Shown here: positions 25,069 to 33,006 of the stretch, one piece after another
How the letters are laid out: the number at the start of each line of letters is the position of its first letter
Numbering within the stretch: position 1 is the first letter of the stretch
Source: VFMC01 sp046331225
GTDB taxonomy: Bacteria; Actinomycetota; Acidimicrobiia; Acidimicrobiales; Ilumatobacteraceae
DNA length: 64,000 bases
Assembly (NCBI GenBank): GCA_046331225.1
Contig: JAXLRF010000008.1
Span: forward strand, 248,001-312,000
Direction: 5' to 3'
Translations under genes and position numbers: made by a program
The notes under the pieces: generated by a model
Databases searched by the model: none
Seen by the model: only the letters and a program-made list of their open reading frames with translations
What the model was told of the DNA's origin: nothing

Positions 25069-26652
25069 TCAGTGCAGGTCGGCGGTGAGCGGCGCGAGTG
25101 TGAGCTCGGGCTCGTCGGCGAGCAGGCGCTGCAGCCGGTACTTGTTCTCGAACAACGCGACGGTGGCGCCGTCGCCGCGGCGCAGGATGCGGATGCCGCC
25201 GATCGACCGGAGCCGGTCGGCGCTGGCCGCGTCGGTGGCACGGATGGCCTGGTACGGCGAGCCGGTGAGCTCGATCGGCGCGTTGAACTCGCTCTCGAGC
25301 CGGTGGGCGAACACCTCGAACTGCAACTGGCCGACGGCCGCGAGCACCAGGCCGACGTCGCCCATGTCGGGGTCGCGCAGCACCTGCACCACGCCTTCCT
25401 CCTCGAGCACCTCGAGGCCGCGCTTGAACTGCTTGGTCTTGCCGGTGTCGAGCACACGTGCACCGGTGAACAGCTCGGGGGCGAACGACGGCAGGCCCGG
25501 GAACTGCACGGGCTGGCCGGCGTAGAGCGTGTCGCCGATGCGCAGGTCGTTCGCATTGACGAACCCCACGACGTCACCGGGGAAGGCTTCTTCGACCGTC
25601 GACCGCTCGGCGCCGAACACGGTGGAGGCGTACTTGGTGGCGAAGGGTCGTCCGGTGCGGGCGACGGTCATCGTCATGCCGCGCTCGAAGTGGCCGCTGC
25701 AGATGCGGGCGAAGGCCAGACGGTCGCGGTGCGACTTGTCCATGTTGGCCTGCACCTTGAACACGAAGGCGCTGCAGCCGGCGTCGATCGGACGGCCGAC
25801 GCCGTCGCGGTCGGGACGCGGCGGGGGAGCGGGCACCAGTTCGAGCACCGCATCGAGCAGGTGCCGCACGCCGAAGTCGGTGAGCGCCGACCCGGCGAAC
25901 ACCGGCGTGCTGGTGCCGGCGAGGAAGCTGTCGAGGTCGACGTCGGCGCCGATCGCGTCGAGCAGCTCGACACCGTCCATCGCCCGCTTCCAGGCGCTGG
26001 CACCGAGGCCTGCGGCTTGGTCGAAAGTGAGGATCTCCTCGGGCGCCATCGTCGCGCCGCGGGCCGTGCGGGTGAACTTCGAGAACACCTGGCGGCGCCG
26101 GTCGATCACCCCGAGGAAGTCCTCGCCGTCGCCGACGGGCCACGTGACCGGGGTGGGGCGCAGGTCGATCTGCGTCTCGATCTCGTCGAGCAGTTCGAGC
26201 GGGTCGCGGCTCGGGCGGTCGAACTTGTTGAGAAACGTGAGCACCGGCAGGTTGCGCGAGCGGCAGACCTCGAACAGCTTGAGCGTCTGCGGCTCGATGC
26301 CCTTGGCCGCGTCGAGCACCATCACGACGGCGTCGACGGCGGCGAGCACCCGGTAGGTGTCCTCGCTGAAGTCCTTGTGACCGGGGGTGTCGAGCAGGTT
26401 GAAGACGTGGTCGCGGTAGTCGAACTGCATCGCGGCCGACGTGATCGAGATGCCTCGGGTCTGCTCGAGCTCCATCCAGTCGCTGGTGGCCGAACGGCCG
26501 CCCGCCTTGGCCTTCACCGACCCGGCCGTGACGACCGCGCCGGCGTTGAGCAGGAACTTCTCGGTGAGCGTGGTCTTGCCCGCGTCGGGGTGGCTGATGA
26601 TCGCGAACGTCCGGCGTCGCGCCGCCTCGCCCAGAACGTCCAGTGAACTCAC
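25069..26652 (-). CDS. prfC: Peptide chain release factor 3 (RF3)
   Basis: A 527-aa translational GTPase of RF3 length (E. coli ~529). G1 is SHPDAGKTTLTEKFLL, G2 region RGISITSAAMQFDY, G3 DTPGHKDFSEDTYRVLAA, G4 NKFDRPSRDP. The RF3-specific middle and C-terminal domains follow (EEAFPGDVVGFVN, LEVLEEEGVVQVL, VGQLQFEVFAHRL). It recycles RF1/RF2 from the ribosome after peptide release. The GTG start is supported by TAGCCT 8 nt upstream and by the family-typical N-terminus (SSLDVLGEAARRRTFAIISH). The frame extends 18 codons further but lacks family similarity. Shares no operon with its neighbours. Confidence 0.96.
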   Translation of the reverse strand: MSSLDVLGEAARRRTFAIISHPDAGKTTLTEKFLLNAGAVVTAGSVKAKAGGRSATSDWMELEQTRGISITSAAMQFDYRDHVFNLLDTPGHKDFSEDTYRVLAAVDAVVMVLDAAKGIEPQTLKLFEVCRSRNLPVLTFLNKFDRPSRDPLELLDEIETQIDLRPTPVTWPVGDGEDFLGVIDRRRQVFSKFTRTARGATMAPEEILTFDQAAGLGASAWKRAMDGVELLDAIGADVDLDSFLAGTSTPVFAGSALTDFGVRHLLDAVLELVPAPPPRPDRDGVGRPIDAGCSAFVFKVQANMDKSHRDRLAFARICSGHFERGMTMTVARTGRPFATKYASTVFGAERSTVEEAFPGDVVGFVNANDLRIGDTLYAGQPVQFPGLPSFAPELFTGARVLDTGKTKQFKRGLEVLEEEGVVQVLRDPDMGDVGLVLAAVGQLQFEVFAHRLESEFNAPIELTGSPYQAIRATDAASADRLRSIGGIRILRRGDGATVALFENKYRLQRLLADEPELTLAPLTADLH

Positions 26653-26660
26653 GGTCAGCC

Positions 26661-26666
26661 AGGCTA
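26661..26666 (-). promoter_or_regulatory. -10 element of prfC
   Basis: TAGCCT on the minus strand, 8 nt before the GTG. Confidence 0.6.
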
Positions 26667-26736
26667 CGGCCGTCCGAGCCGACGCGTTTGCGGGCTCCGG
26701 CCCCACTGTGGGGCCGCAGTCCGCAATCGCGCTCGG

Positions 26737-27132
26737 TCAAGCGGGTGGGCCGAGCAGGTCCCAGCGGTTGCCGGCGACGTCGACGAACACCGCCACCGTG
26801 CCGTACGGCTCGTGCCGAGGTGTCTCGAGGAACGCGACGCCGTGGTCGACCATGCGACGGTGCTGCGCGTCGAAGTCGTCGACGCGCAGGAACAGCCCGA
26901 CACGACCGCCGAACTGGTCGCCGACGGCCTGCGCCTGACGTTCGCCGTCGGCCTGCGCGAGCAGCAGCGCGGTCTGTGCGGCCGGCGGGCGCACCACCAC
27001 CCATCTCTTCGGCCGACCGTCGTTGGTGGTCGACGGGGTGTCCTCCACGAGCTCGAAGCCGAGCGCGTCGACGAAGAACCGGATCGCCTCGTCGTAGTCG
27101 TGCACGACGATCGCCACCTGCGAGATCAGCAT
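26737..27132 (-). CDS. VOC-family (glyoxalase/bleomycin resistance-like) protein
   Basis: A 131-aa protein with the paired beta-alpha-beta-beta-beta units of the vicinal oxygen chelate fold: MLISQVAIVVHDYDEAIRFF, DALGFELVEDTP, GLFLRVDDFDAQHRRMVDHG, AVFVDVAGNRWDLLGPP. Candidate metal ligands are the His near HDYD and the Glu/Asp-containing last strand, but a full ligand set is not obvious, so it may bind rather than transform its ligand. Substrate unknown. Single gene upstream of prfC in the same direction, with its own TAGGTT. Confidence 0.88.
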   Translation of the reverse strand: MLISQVAIVVHDYDEAIRFFVDALGFELVEDTPSTTNDGRPKRWVVVRPPAAQTALLLAQADGERQAQAVGDQFGGRVGLFLRVDDFDAQHRRMVDHGVAFLETPRHEPYGTVAVFVDVAGNRWDLLGPPA

Positions 27133-27138
27133 CCGAGC

Positions 27139-27144
27139 AACCTA
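27139..27144 (-). promoter_or_regulatory. -10 element of the VOC gene
   Basis: TAGGTT on the minus strand, 6 nt before the ATG. Confidence 0.55.
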
Positions 27145-27195
27145 GACGCGGGCAGAGGCAACCGGATCGGCCCCTGCTTCGTGTGTTCGAATGTG

Positions 27196-27714
27196 ATGAT
27201 GCAGCACCGCCCGGATCGGCCGTCGGCCGGCCTGGGCTTCGACGAGCTCTACCGGCGGGAGATCGGCTCGATCCGTACGCTGGCCGCCGGTCTCACCGGC
27301 AGCCGCGAGATCGGCGCTGAGCTGGCGCAGGAAGCGATGCTGAGGGCGTTCCGCAATTGGTCACGGGTCGGCGAACTCGATCGGCCCGGTGCGTGGGTGC
27401 GTCGGGTGGTCATCAACCTCGCCACCGACGTGCATCGCCGTCGGGTGCGAGAGCTGCGAGCCGTCGAGCGCCTGCCGATGGCCGACGTGGTGGGTGCGGC
27501 CGATCCCGCCGATGACGGCTTCTGGCGAGCGCTGCGTGCGTTACCTACGGCGCAGCGCAACGCAGCGGTCTTGTTCTACGTCGACGACCTCGGTGTCGAC
27601 CAGATCGCCGACGTCCTCCAGGTGGGGGCCGGCACGGTGAAGAGGGCGCTGTTCGACGCGCGCAAGAACCTGGCCCGAACCCTGGGCACCCGTCACGTGG
27701 AGGTGATCTGGTGA
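27196..27714 (+). CDS. ECF sigma factor (second), coupled to a single-TM protein
   Basis: A 172-aa protein with region 2 (FDELYRREIGSIRTLAAGLT, GAELAQEAMLRAFRNWSRVG, WVRRVVINLATDVHRRRV) and region 4 (ALPTAQRNAAVLFYVDDLGV, IADVLQVGAGTVKRALFDAR). The start is one of GTG 27193, ATG 27196 or ATG 27199; no Shine-Dalgarno helps. GCAACC about 16 bp before CGTGTG upstream loosely resembles an ECF-type promoter, so autoregulation is possible. The 3' end overlaps the next GTG by 4 nt. Confidence 0.85.
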   Translation: MMQHRPDRPSAGLGFDELYRREIGSIRTLAAGLTGSREIGAELAQEAMLRAFRNWSRVGELDRPGAWVRRVVINLATDVHRRRVRELRAVERLPMADVVGAADPADDGFWRALRALPTAQRNAAVLFYVDDLGVDQIADVLQVGAGTVKRALFDARKNLARTLGTRHVEVIW

Positions 27715-28952
27715 ACACGATCGACGAACGAGGCCGGGCATCGGCTGCTGCGCTCCGGCGCGAGATGACGGCGGGCTTCGACGTCGAGGCCGGCCTCGAC
27801 GACCTGCTGCGCAGCGACGTGCCGCTGCGTTCGTTCGAGCCCGAGGCGCCACGACGAGGCTGGATGCTCGTCGCGGCGGCGATCGCCGTGATCGCCGTTG
27901 GTGCGGCCGGCGTCCTGGCTCTGCGCGACGACTCGCCCGTCTCGGACACCCCGGCAACGACGGCGACGGTGCCGACCTCGCCGCCGACCACGTCGCCCTC
28001 CGACACGACGGCCGCGCCGGACGACGTGACCGAGACGACGCTGGGCCCCGACACGTCGAGCGCTGTGACACCGTCGACCGCGGCGCCGGTCGATCGCACG
28101 GTGGTGGTGACCGATGTCGTGAGCTTCGTCGAGCCACAGCGCACGGTGCTCTTCGGCGCGGGCTTCGGCAGCGGACCCGGTGAACTCTCGATCGAGGACT
28201 GCCAGGAGTGCGACCCCGCACGCCCGTGGGCGCCGGTGCGCATACCGCATGGACCCCGCGACAAGGTGCTGATCGCCGATACCGTCAACCGCCGCTGGAT
28301 GCTGCTCGAACCGGAAGACCCCGACATCGCGTCGAGCCCGTGGTCGGCGAGCGAGATCCCCTGGCCCGACGGAATTGCCGTGACCTCGCAACCGGTCGTC
28401 GACGACACGGGAACCGTCTACGCCGTCATGTTCGGAGCGCTCGGCAGCGGCGGCACGGCAGCCTCGGAGCTGTGGGTCTTCGAAACCGACGGCAGCCTGG
28501 TCGAGCCCGTGAGTCGGCATCCGGTGGCGAGTTTCCCCGGTGCGCCGATCGTCCTCACCTCAGAGGGTGTGAGCGTCGGAGGCATCGTGATCGACGGTCT
28601 GGTGCCGACGATCGACGCTCGTCCGCTCCTGACCATCGACACCGAGAACGCCGTGCGGTCGAGCGGTGCCGGAACCACGACGACGTTCAGGTACGGCACC
28701 GTCGACCACCCGTCGTTGTTCGGGCCGATGCCGGGTCTGGCCGACGGCACGGGCCTGGTGTTGCTGCTCGAAGGCGGTGCCTGGTTCGTCGACCGTCTGG
28801 GCGTCGACGGCAGCGTCACCCGTCTGGCGCTCCCGCCAGTCGCTTCGGTTCTCGGCGCCGCATGGGCTGATGCTTCAGGGTTCCTCCAGATCGAGCTCTC
28901 GGCCGACGGCTCGTCCTACGAGATCGCCCGGTACGCCTTGCCCGGTGCGTGA
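27711..28952 (+). CDS. Single-TM extracytoplasmic protein, candidate anti-sigma partner (second)
   Basis: A 413-aa protein. The ~50-residue cytoplasmic N-terminus contains ASAAALRREMTAGFDVEAGL, a segment common at the start of actinobacterial sigma-coupled membrane proteins. One TM follows (WMLVAAAIAVIAVGAAGVLA), then a Thr/Ser/Pro linker of ~70 residues and ~270 extracytoplasmic residues that look like beta-propeller strands (NRRWMLLEPEDP, SELWVFETDGSLV, GTGLVLLLEGGAWF). GTGA overlap with the sigma gene. No enzymatic motif. Probably senses an envelope signal and restrains the sigma factor; this is inferred from coupling only. Confidence 0.75.
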   Translation: MNTIDERGRASAAALRREMTAGFDVEAGLDDLLRSDVPLRSFEPEAPRRGWMLVAAAIAVIAVGAAGVLALRDDSPVSDTPATTATVPTSPPTTSPSDTTAAPDDVTETTLGPDTSSAVTPSTAAPVDRTVVVTDVVSFVEPQRTVLFGAGFGSGPGELSIEDCQECDPARPWAPVRIPHGPRDKVLIADTVNRRWMLLEPEDPDIASSPWSASEIPWPDGIAVTSQPVVDDTGTVYAVMFGALGSGGTAASELWVFETDGSLVEPVSRHPVASFPGAPIVLTSEGVSVGGIVIDGLVPTIDARPLLTIDTENAVRSSGAGTTTTFRYGTVDHPSLFGPMPGLADGTGLVLLLEGGAWFVDRLGVDGSVTRLALPPVASVLGAAWADASGFLQIELSADGSSYEIARYALPGA

Positions 28953-28981
28953 GCTGCTGGCGGTCGGCGTTCGTCATCCGC

Positions 28982-29140
28982 GTGACACCCCGTTGCCATG
29001 ATGAACGCATGGACTCGGCGGGGTTCACGAACACGGGTGATGGCCGAGCTGTCGGGGACGCGTGCCTCGACGGCTCGGCAGCGCGTTCTCGTGTGACACC
29101 CCTTCGGCATCATCGATCCATGGACGTCGGCGGGCTCCAC
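28982..29140 (+). repeat. Duplicated start-proximal segment before the DUF222/HNH gene
   Basis: Two copies of a segment GTGACACCCC-N17-ATGGAC, the ATGs 111 bp apart (29009 and 29120) and in the same frame. Similarity continues ~15 nt past each ATG (MDSAGF versus MDVGGL). Each has a CATNAT hexamer 6 nt before its ATG (28997-29002 and 29108-29113). Confidence 0.6.
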
Positions 29141-30457
29141 GATCGGATCAGCGATCTCGCGGAGCTCGACTTCGGTGTGCTCGACGATGCTGCGTTGCAC
29201 GACCACGTGGTCGGTCTCGGGCGAGAGGCGGCCCGACTCCAACTCGTGATCGCTCGCCATCTGCGCGAGTGGGAGCAGCGGGGGATCTTCGAGCGCGACG
29301 GCTCGAAGTCGGCCGCGCATCGGTTGGCGCGTGAACTCGGTGCGTCGGTCACGGGCCGGCGTCACGAGATGCGTCGCGCACGACATCTCGACCACATGGC
29401 CGTCGCCGAGCGGGCGGTGCTCGACGGCCGGCTGTCGCTCGATCTGTTCGATCGCCTCGCTGCGGTCAACACGCCGGCGCGGCGCTCGGCGTTCCAGCGC
29501 GACCAGCAGCTCCTGGTCGACACGTGCACCGAGCTCGTGTTCTTCGATGCGGTCAAGGCGATCAGGTACTGGGCCAATCGTGTCGACGACCTCATCGATG
29601 CCGAACGGCCGACGGAGTCGCCGTCGTCGGACGAGTCGCGCGATGCCGGGCACGGCGCGCACGGCGAAACCGGCGCGCCGGCTGACGACGAGTCGCGGCT
29701 GTTCGCGTCGCGCACGATGGACGACGTGCTCGAGCTCACGGGCAGGTTCGGCGCGATCGACGGCACGATCGTCGAACGCGAACTCGACCGGCTCGCCGAG
29801 CTGATCCGTGAGGCCGATGCGAAGGTGGGCATCACGCGCACTGCCTCGCAGCGGCGCGCTGCAGCGTTGGTCGAGATGGCACAACGCTCGGCAACCGCAC
29901 CTGCTGATGGTCGGCGGCCGCTGCCGTTGTTCAGCGTGGTGGTCGGGTCGGACACGATGGATCATCTGTGCGAGTTGTCGAACGGGATCGTCATCCGGCC
30001 GGGTGAGCTGGTGCCGTGGATCACGCGTTCGATGCTCGAGACGATCTTGTTCTCCGGTCCGCGAACGATCATCAGCGTCTCGTCGAAACGCACGTTCACC
30101 GGCGCCCTCCGGCGTGCGATCCAGGTCCGGGACCGACGATGCCAGCACCGGGCGGGATGCGACACGCCCGCCGAGGACTGCCATGTCGACCACATCATCC
30201 CGTGGGCGCGTGGCGGGCCGACCAGCCAGTTCAACGGGCGCGCGATCTGCGAACCGCAGAACGTCATCCCGCACCTGCAGGATCGACACGCACCACCGCT
30301 GCCGGAGCAGCAGGTCAACGACTCGATCGCACTCGTCGAACAGCTCCGCTGGCGCCTGCGGCGCGAGCCGCCGCCTGCCGGCATGCACCTCGAGTTCCGC
30401 TGGGCACCAGACCAGGTCGACGGCCGTGTCATGCCGCTCGGTCCCGTCGCAGCGTAG
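29120..30457 (+). CDS. DUF222/HNH nuclease-domain protein
   Basis: A 445-aa protein of the DUF222 family, multi-copy in many actinobacteria. The N-terminal DUF222 helices (LDDAALHDHVVGLGREAARL, GSKSAAHRLARELGASVTGR) are followed near residues ~330-400 by an HNH-type zinc module: CQHRAGCDTPAEDCHVDHI, PWARGGPTSQFNGRAIC. The usual closing HN is replaced by QN (CEPQNVIPH), so the third HNH position may be lost or supplied by the later His. Nuclease activity is therefore doubtful. I start at the second ATG because the family begins there; ATG 29009 would add 37 residues of no recognisable similarity. Converges on the ferritin-like gene with a 3-bp gap. Confidence 0.85.
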   Translation: MDVGGLHDRISDLAELDFGVLDDAALHDHVVGLGREAARLQLVIARHLREWEQRGIFERDGSKSAAHRLARELGASVTGRRHEMRRARHLDHMAVAERAVLDGRLSLDLFDRLAAVNTPARRSAFQRDQQLLVDTCTELVFFDAVKAIRYWANRVDDLIDAERPTESPSSDESRDAGHGAHGETGAPADDESRLFASRTMDDVLELTGRFGAIDGTIVERELDRLAELIREADAKVGITRTASQRRAAALVEMAQRSATAPADGRRPLPLFSVVVGSDTMDHLCELSNGIVIRPGELVPWITRSMLETILFSGPRTIISVSSKRTFTGALRRAIQVRDRRCQHRAGCDTPAEDCHVDHIIPWARGGPTSQFNGRAICEPQNVIPHLQDRHAPPLPEQQVNDSIALVEQLRWRLRREPPPAGMHLEFRWAPDQVDGRVMPLGPVAA

Positions 30458-30460
30458 GCC

Positions 30461-31240
30461 TCAGGCGGCGGCGGTCGACACCAGGTGCAGGCCGGCGAGG
30501 CCGGGGAGGCGATCGATGCGACGGTCGATGCGCTCGGCGACGGCTTGGCCGCCGTCGTCGCCGAACAGATACGAGATCAGGTGGCGCACCTCGGGCTCGG
30601 GCATGACGTCCGATCCGACCGGCGCCCACAGCTTGCGGAGCGCATACCTCGTCAGCCGACGAGCGCGTCGATCGGTGGCGAGCCGTGCCTGTGCCTGCGA
30701 CGCGTAGAAGTCGATGTGGCGGCCTTCCTGCCGCATGATCCGCTGCAACAGACGTGTGAGCACCGGATGGTCGGCACGTGCTGCGAGACGTGCGTAGCCG
30801 GCCTGCGTGGTCCACTCGTTCACCGCGCCCCACGCCATGTGCACCGCGGTCATCGACGGACCGACCAACGCCGACGTCACCATGTGCTTCACCGGCGCGA
30901 ACGCCTCGGTCACGCGACGGCCGCGTCGCATCGCCCGCACCCGTGGCGCGCCCGCCTGCTCGCCGTGTGCGCGCAGCACGCGAGCGATCGCCTCGCCGTG
31001 CCAGTACTCCTCGTACGCCCACATGGTGAGGAAGGTGGTGATCTCGGGATCGCGATGTGCGCTGGTGACGAGCAGGTCGCGCAGATAGCAGACGGTGTGC
31101 AGCTCGACGTCGTGCATGTAGCGCAGGCATCGCAGCACCTCGGGCGCGAGCGGTCGCTCGACGAAGGCGTGCTCCAGGTCGAGGTCGTCGACCTCCACGC
31201 GCTGGACGATCTGCTGGTAGCGCTCGACCGAGAACTGCAT
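30461..31240 (-). CDS. Ferritin-like diiron protein
   Basis: A 259-aa all-helical protein with the ligand pattern of a diiron four-helix bundle: Glu in MHDVELHTV, ExxxxH in YEEYWHGEAI, Glu in VNEWTTQAGY and ExxH in RQEGRHIDFYASQA. These make an oxygenase- or desaturase-like carboxylate diiron centre likely. No redox partner gene is adjacent. The start at MQFSVERYQQIVQ is preferred because earlier codons overlap the divergent oxidoreductase gene. No clean -10 or Shine-Dalgarno was found (GAACGT lies 5 nt upstream). Reaction unknown. Confidence 0.8.
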   Translation of the reverse strand: MQFSVERYQQIVQRVEVDDLDLEHAFVERPLAPEVLRCLRYMHDVELHTVCYLRDLLVTSAHRDPEITTFLTMWAYEEYWHGEAIARVLRAHGEQAGAPRVRAMRRGRRVTEAFAPVKHMVTSALVGPSMTAVHMAWGAVNEWTTQAGYARLAARADHPVLTRLLQRIMRQEGRHIDFYASQAQARLATDRRARRLTRYALRKLWAPVGSDVMPEPEVRHLISYLFGDDGGQAVAERIDRRIDRLPGLAGLHLVSTAAA

Positions 31241-31276
31241 GCCAGACGTTCGGCGCGTGCCACGCGATGGATTGGC

Positions 31277-31282
31277 TACGGT
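31277..31282 (+). promoter_or_regulatory. -10 element of the first LLM oxidoreductase gene
   Basis: TACGGT with 7 nt to the ATG. Confidence 0.55.
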
Positions 31283-31289
31283 CCGGTTC

Positions 31290-32144
31290 ATGCGACTCGG
31301 ACTCCTCATCTTCCCGACGGACAAGGGCATCCAGCCGATCGAGCTGGCGAAGGAGGCGGAGGCACGCGGGTTCGACTCGCTCTGGTTCCCCGAGCATTCG
31401 CACATCCCCGTCTCGCGCCGCACGCCCTGGGGTGGCCGTGAGGGCGCCCCGCCGCTGCCCGAGGAGTACTGGCGCACGCACGACCAGTTCCTCGCGCTCG
31501 CCGCGGCCGCAGCGGTGACGACCGACCTGAAGCTCGGCACCGGCATCACGCTCGTCGCCCAGCGCGATCCGCTGTGGCTCGCGAAGGAGGTCGCAACGCT
31601 CGATCAACTGTCGAACGGTCGCTTCCTGTTCGGCGTCGGCTTCGGCTGGAACCACGAGGAGATGGAGAGCCACGGCACCGACATCAAGCGCCGCCGCAAG
31701 GTCGTGCGCGAGAAGATCCTCGCCTGCAAGGAGCTGTGGACCAAGGACGAGGCCGAGTTCCACGGTGAGTACGTGAACTTCGAGTCGTCGTGGGCGTGGC
31801 CGAAGCCCGTGCAGCAGCCGCACCCGCCGATCGTGCTCGGCTGCTCGATCACCGACCTGCACGTGAAGCACGTCGTCGAGTACGGCGACGCGTGGATGCC
31901 GATCCAGGGGCGCTTCGACATCGCCGAGGGCTGGCAGACCATCCAGCACGCCGCGGCCGATGCCGGTCGCGACCCGTCGACGCTGCGGCTCGGCGTGTTC
32001 GGCGCGCGGCCCGACAGCGACAACCTCGCACAGCTCCGCGACCTCGGTGCCTCGTGGGTGGCCCTCGGTCTGCCGCCGCTCGATCGTGACGCGGCGCTCG
32101 CGACGATGGACCGGTACGCGCCGCTGCTCGACGAGTTCCACTGA
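31290..32144 (+). CDS. LLM-class (F420-dependent type) oxidoreductase
   Basis: A 284-aa TIM-barrel protein of the luciferase-like monooxygenase superfamily. Landmarks: MRLGLLIFPTDKGIQPIELA, FDSLWFPEHSHIP, LKLGTGITLVAQRDP, GRFLFGVGFGWNHEEMESHG, PHPPIVLGCS. The GVGFGWNHEE block is typical of F420-binding members (TIGR03619-like). No F420 biosynthesis gene is in the window, so cofactor assignment is from family. Substrate unknown. Diverges from the ferritin-like gene. Confidence 0.9.
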   Translation: MRLGLLIFPTDKGIQPIELAKEAEARGFDSLWFPEHSHIPVSRRTPWGGREGAPPLPEEYWRTHDQFLALAAAAAVTTDLKLGTGITLVAQRDPLWLAKEVATLDQLSNGRFLFGVGFGWNHEEMESHGTDIKRRRKVVREKILACKELWTKDEAEFHGEYVNFESSWAWPKPVQQPHPPIVLGCSITDLHVKHVVEYGDAWMPIQGRFDIAEGWQTIQHAAADAGRDPSTLRLGVFGARPDSDNLAQLRDLGASWVALGLPPLDRDAALATMDRYAPLLDEFH

Positions 32145-32475
32145 TCGTCGACCGGTCACGCCGGTTTTGCGTCCCCGTCCGCGACACCGCCGTCGACACG
32201 ACGCGTGACGGCGTCGCGCGCGCTCCGGGCGATCTGTCAGGCGCGTCGCGACCCGTCACCACGCACGGTGGCCGGCAGGGGTCGTCATCTGGTCGTCATG
32301 CGATGTCGGAGTTTCACGGTTCCGTCATCTCACCTGTGACCGCCGGCACGCGCCACCACCCGCACCTCCTGGCGCAACGGGTCGTTTCCCGCACATTCCG
32401 TGTCACGAACGTTGCGAGTGTTGCGGTTGTATGACAAACTCGTGGCGCGGGAACAGCACTGGGAGGTACGTGCCG
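32145..32475. other. 331-bp intergenic region before the CAP lipoprotein
   Basis: Contains a short ACCGG-tcacg-CCGGTTTT hairpin just after the LLM stop (32151-32167), a CGCCGTC/GACGGCG inverted repeat (32188-32213), and an unusually A/T-rich stretch near 32400-32440 with GTTGCG repeated at 32411 and 32420, probably the promoter region. No gene seen. Confidence 0.6.
32151..32167 (+). terminator. Short hairpin with T run after the LLM gene
   Basis: ACCGG/CCGGT stem, 5-nt loop, followed by TTT. Confidence 0.4.
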
Positions 32476-32979
32476 ATGAGTCACGTGATGATGCCGAGCC
32501 TTGAATCGACACAGCACGCGAACGACACCACGATCAGCAGCCCACGGAGTCGGCGGACTCCGGCGGCGATCGTCATGATCGTGATCGCCATGGCCAGCAT
32601 GGTCCTGTCGGCGTGCAACACCACGCCGGCCGAGGACACCAACACCGCGGCGATCAACGCGGTGCGTGCGGCCGTCGGCCTCCCCGAGCTCACGCGAGTG
32701 CCCGAGCTCGACGCCAAGGCGAAGGCGCAGGCCGATCGCATGGCCAAGAAGGGCACCATCTTCCACTCGTCGAACCTCGCCTCCGGCGTCACCGAGGGAT
32801 GGGCGCAGATCGGCGAGAACGTCGCCCTCGCCGGTTCCGTCGAGGATGCCCAGCGTGCGCTCGAGGCGTCACCGGGCCATTACGAGAACATGGTCAACCC
32901 GGCGTTCAACCAGGTCGGCATCGGCATCACCGTGCGCAACGGCATCACCTACGTCGTGCAGGTGTTCGTCAGCCGCTGA
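32476..32979 (+). CDS. CAP/SCP-domain lipoprotein
   Basis: A 167-aa protein. After a long ~30-residue N-region comes a hydrophobic stretch (AAIVMIVIAMASMVLSAC) ending in a lipobox LSAC, then a compact CAP domain: AAINAVRAAVGLPELTRVPE, AKAQADRMAKKGTIFHSSNL, WAQIGENVALAGSVEDAQRA, PGHYENMVNPAFNQVGIGIT. The His and Glu of the CAP cavity (FHSS and GENVA; PGHYENM) are present. The start is fixed by a GGGAGGT Shine-Dalgarno at 32461-32467, 8-9 nt before the ATG. An outer-face membrane-anchored protein; bacterial CAP functions are poorly known. A T-tailed hairpin follows inside the convergent gene. Confidence 0.9.
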   Translation: MSHVMMPSLESTQHANDTTISSPRSRRTPAAIVMIVIAMASMVLSACNTTPAEDTNTAAINAVRAAVGLPELTRVPELDAKAKAQADRMAKKGTIFHSSNLASGVTEGWAQIGENVALAGSVEDAQRALEASPGHYENMVNPAFNQVGIGITVRNGITYVVQVFVSR

Positions 32980-33006
32980 CCCACCGGCGCCGTCGGCGCC
33001 ACGAGA

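Noticed and set aside
23560..26646. 1028-codon open frame on the plus strand
   Set aside because: Shadow of the second GGDEF-EAL gene and prfC.
29120..30457. HNH protein as a homing endonuclease or phage terminase marker
   Set aside because: The N-terminus is DUF222; there are no phage genes, inteins or insertion boundaries nearby.
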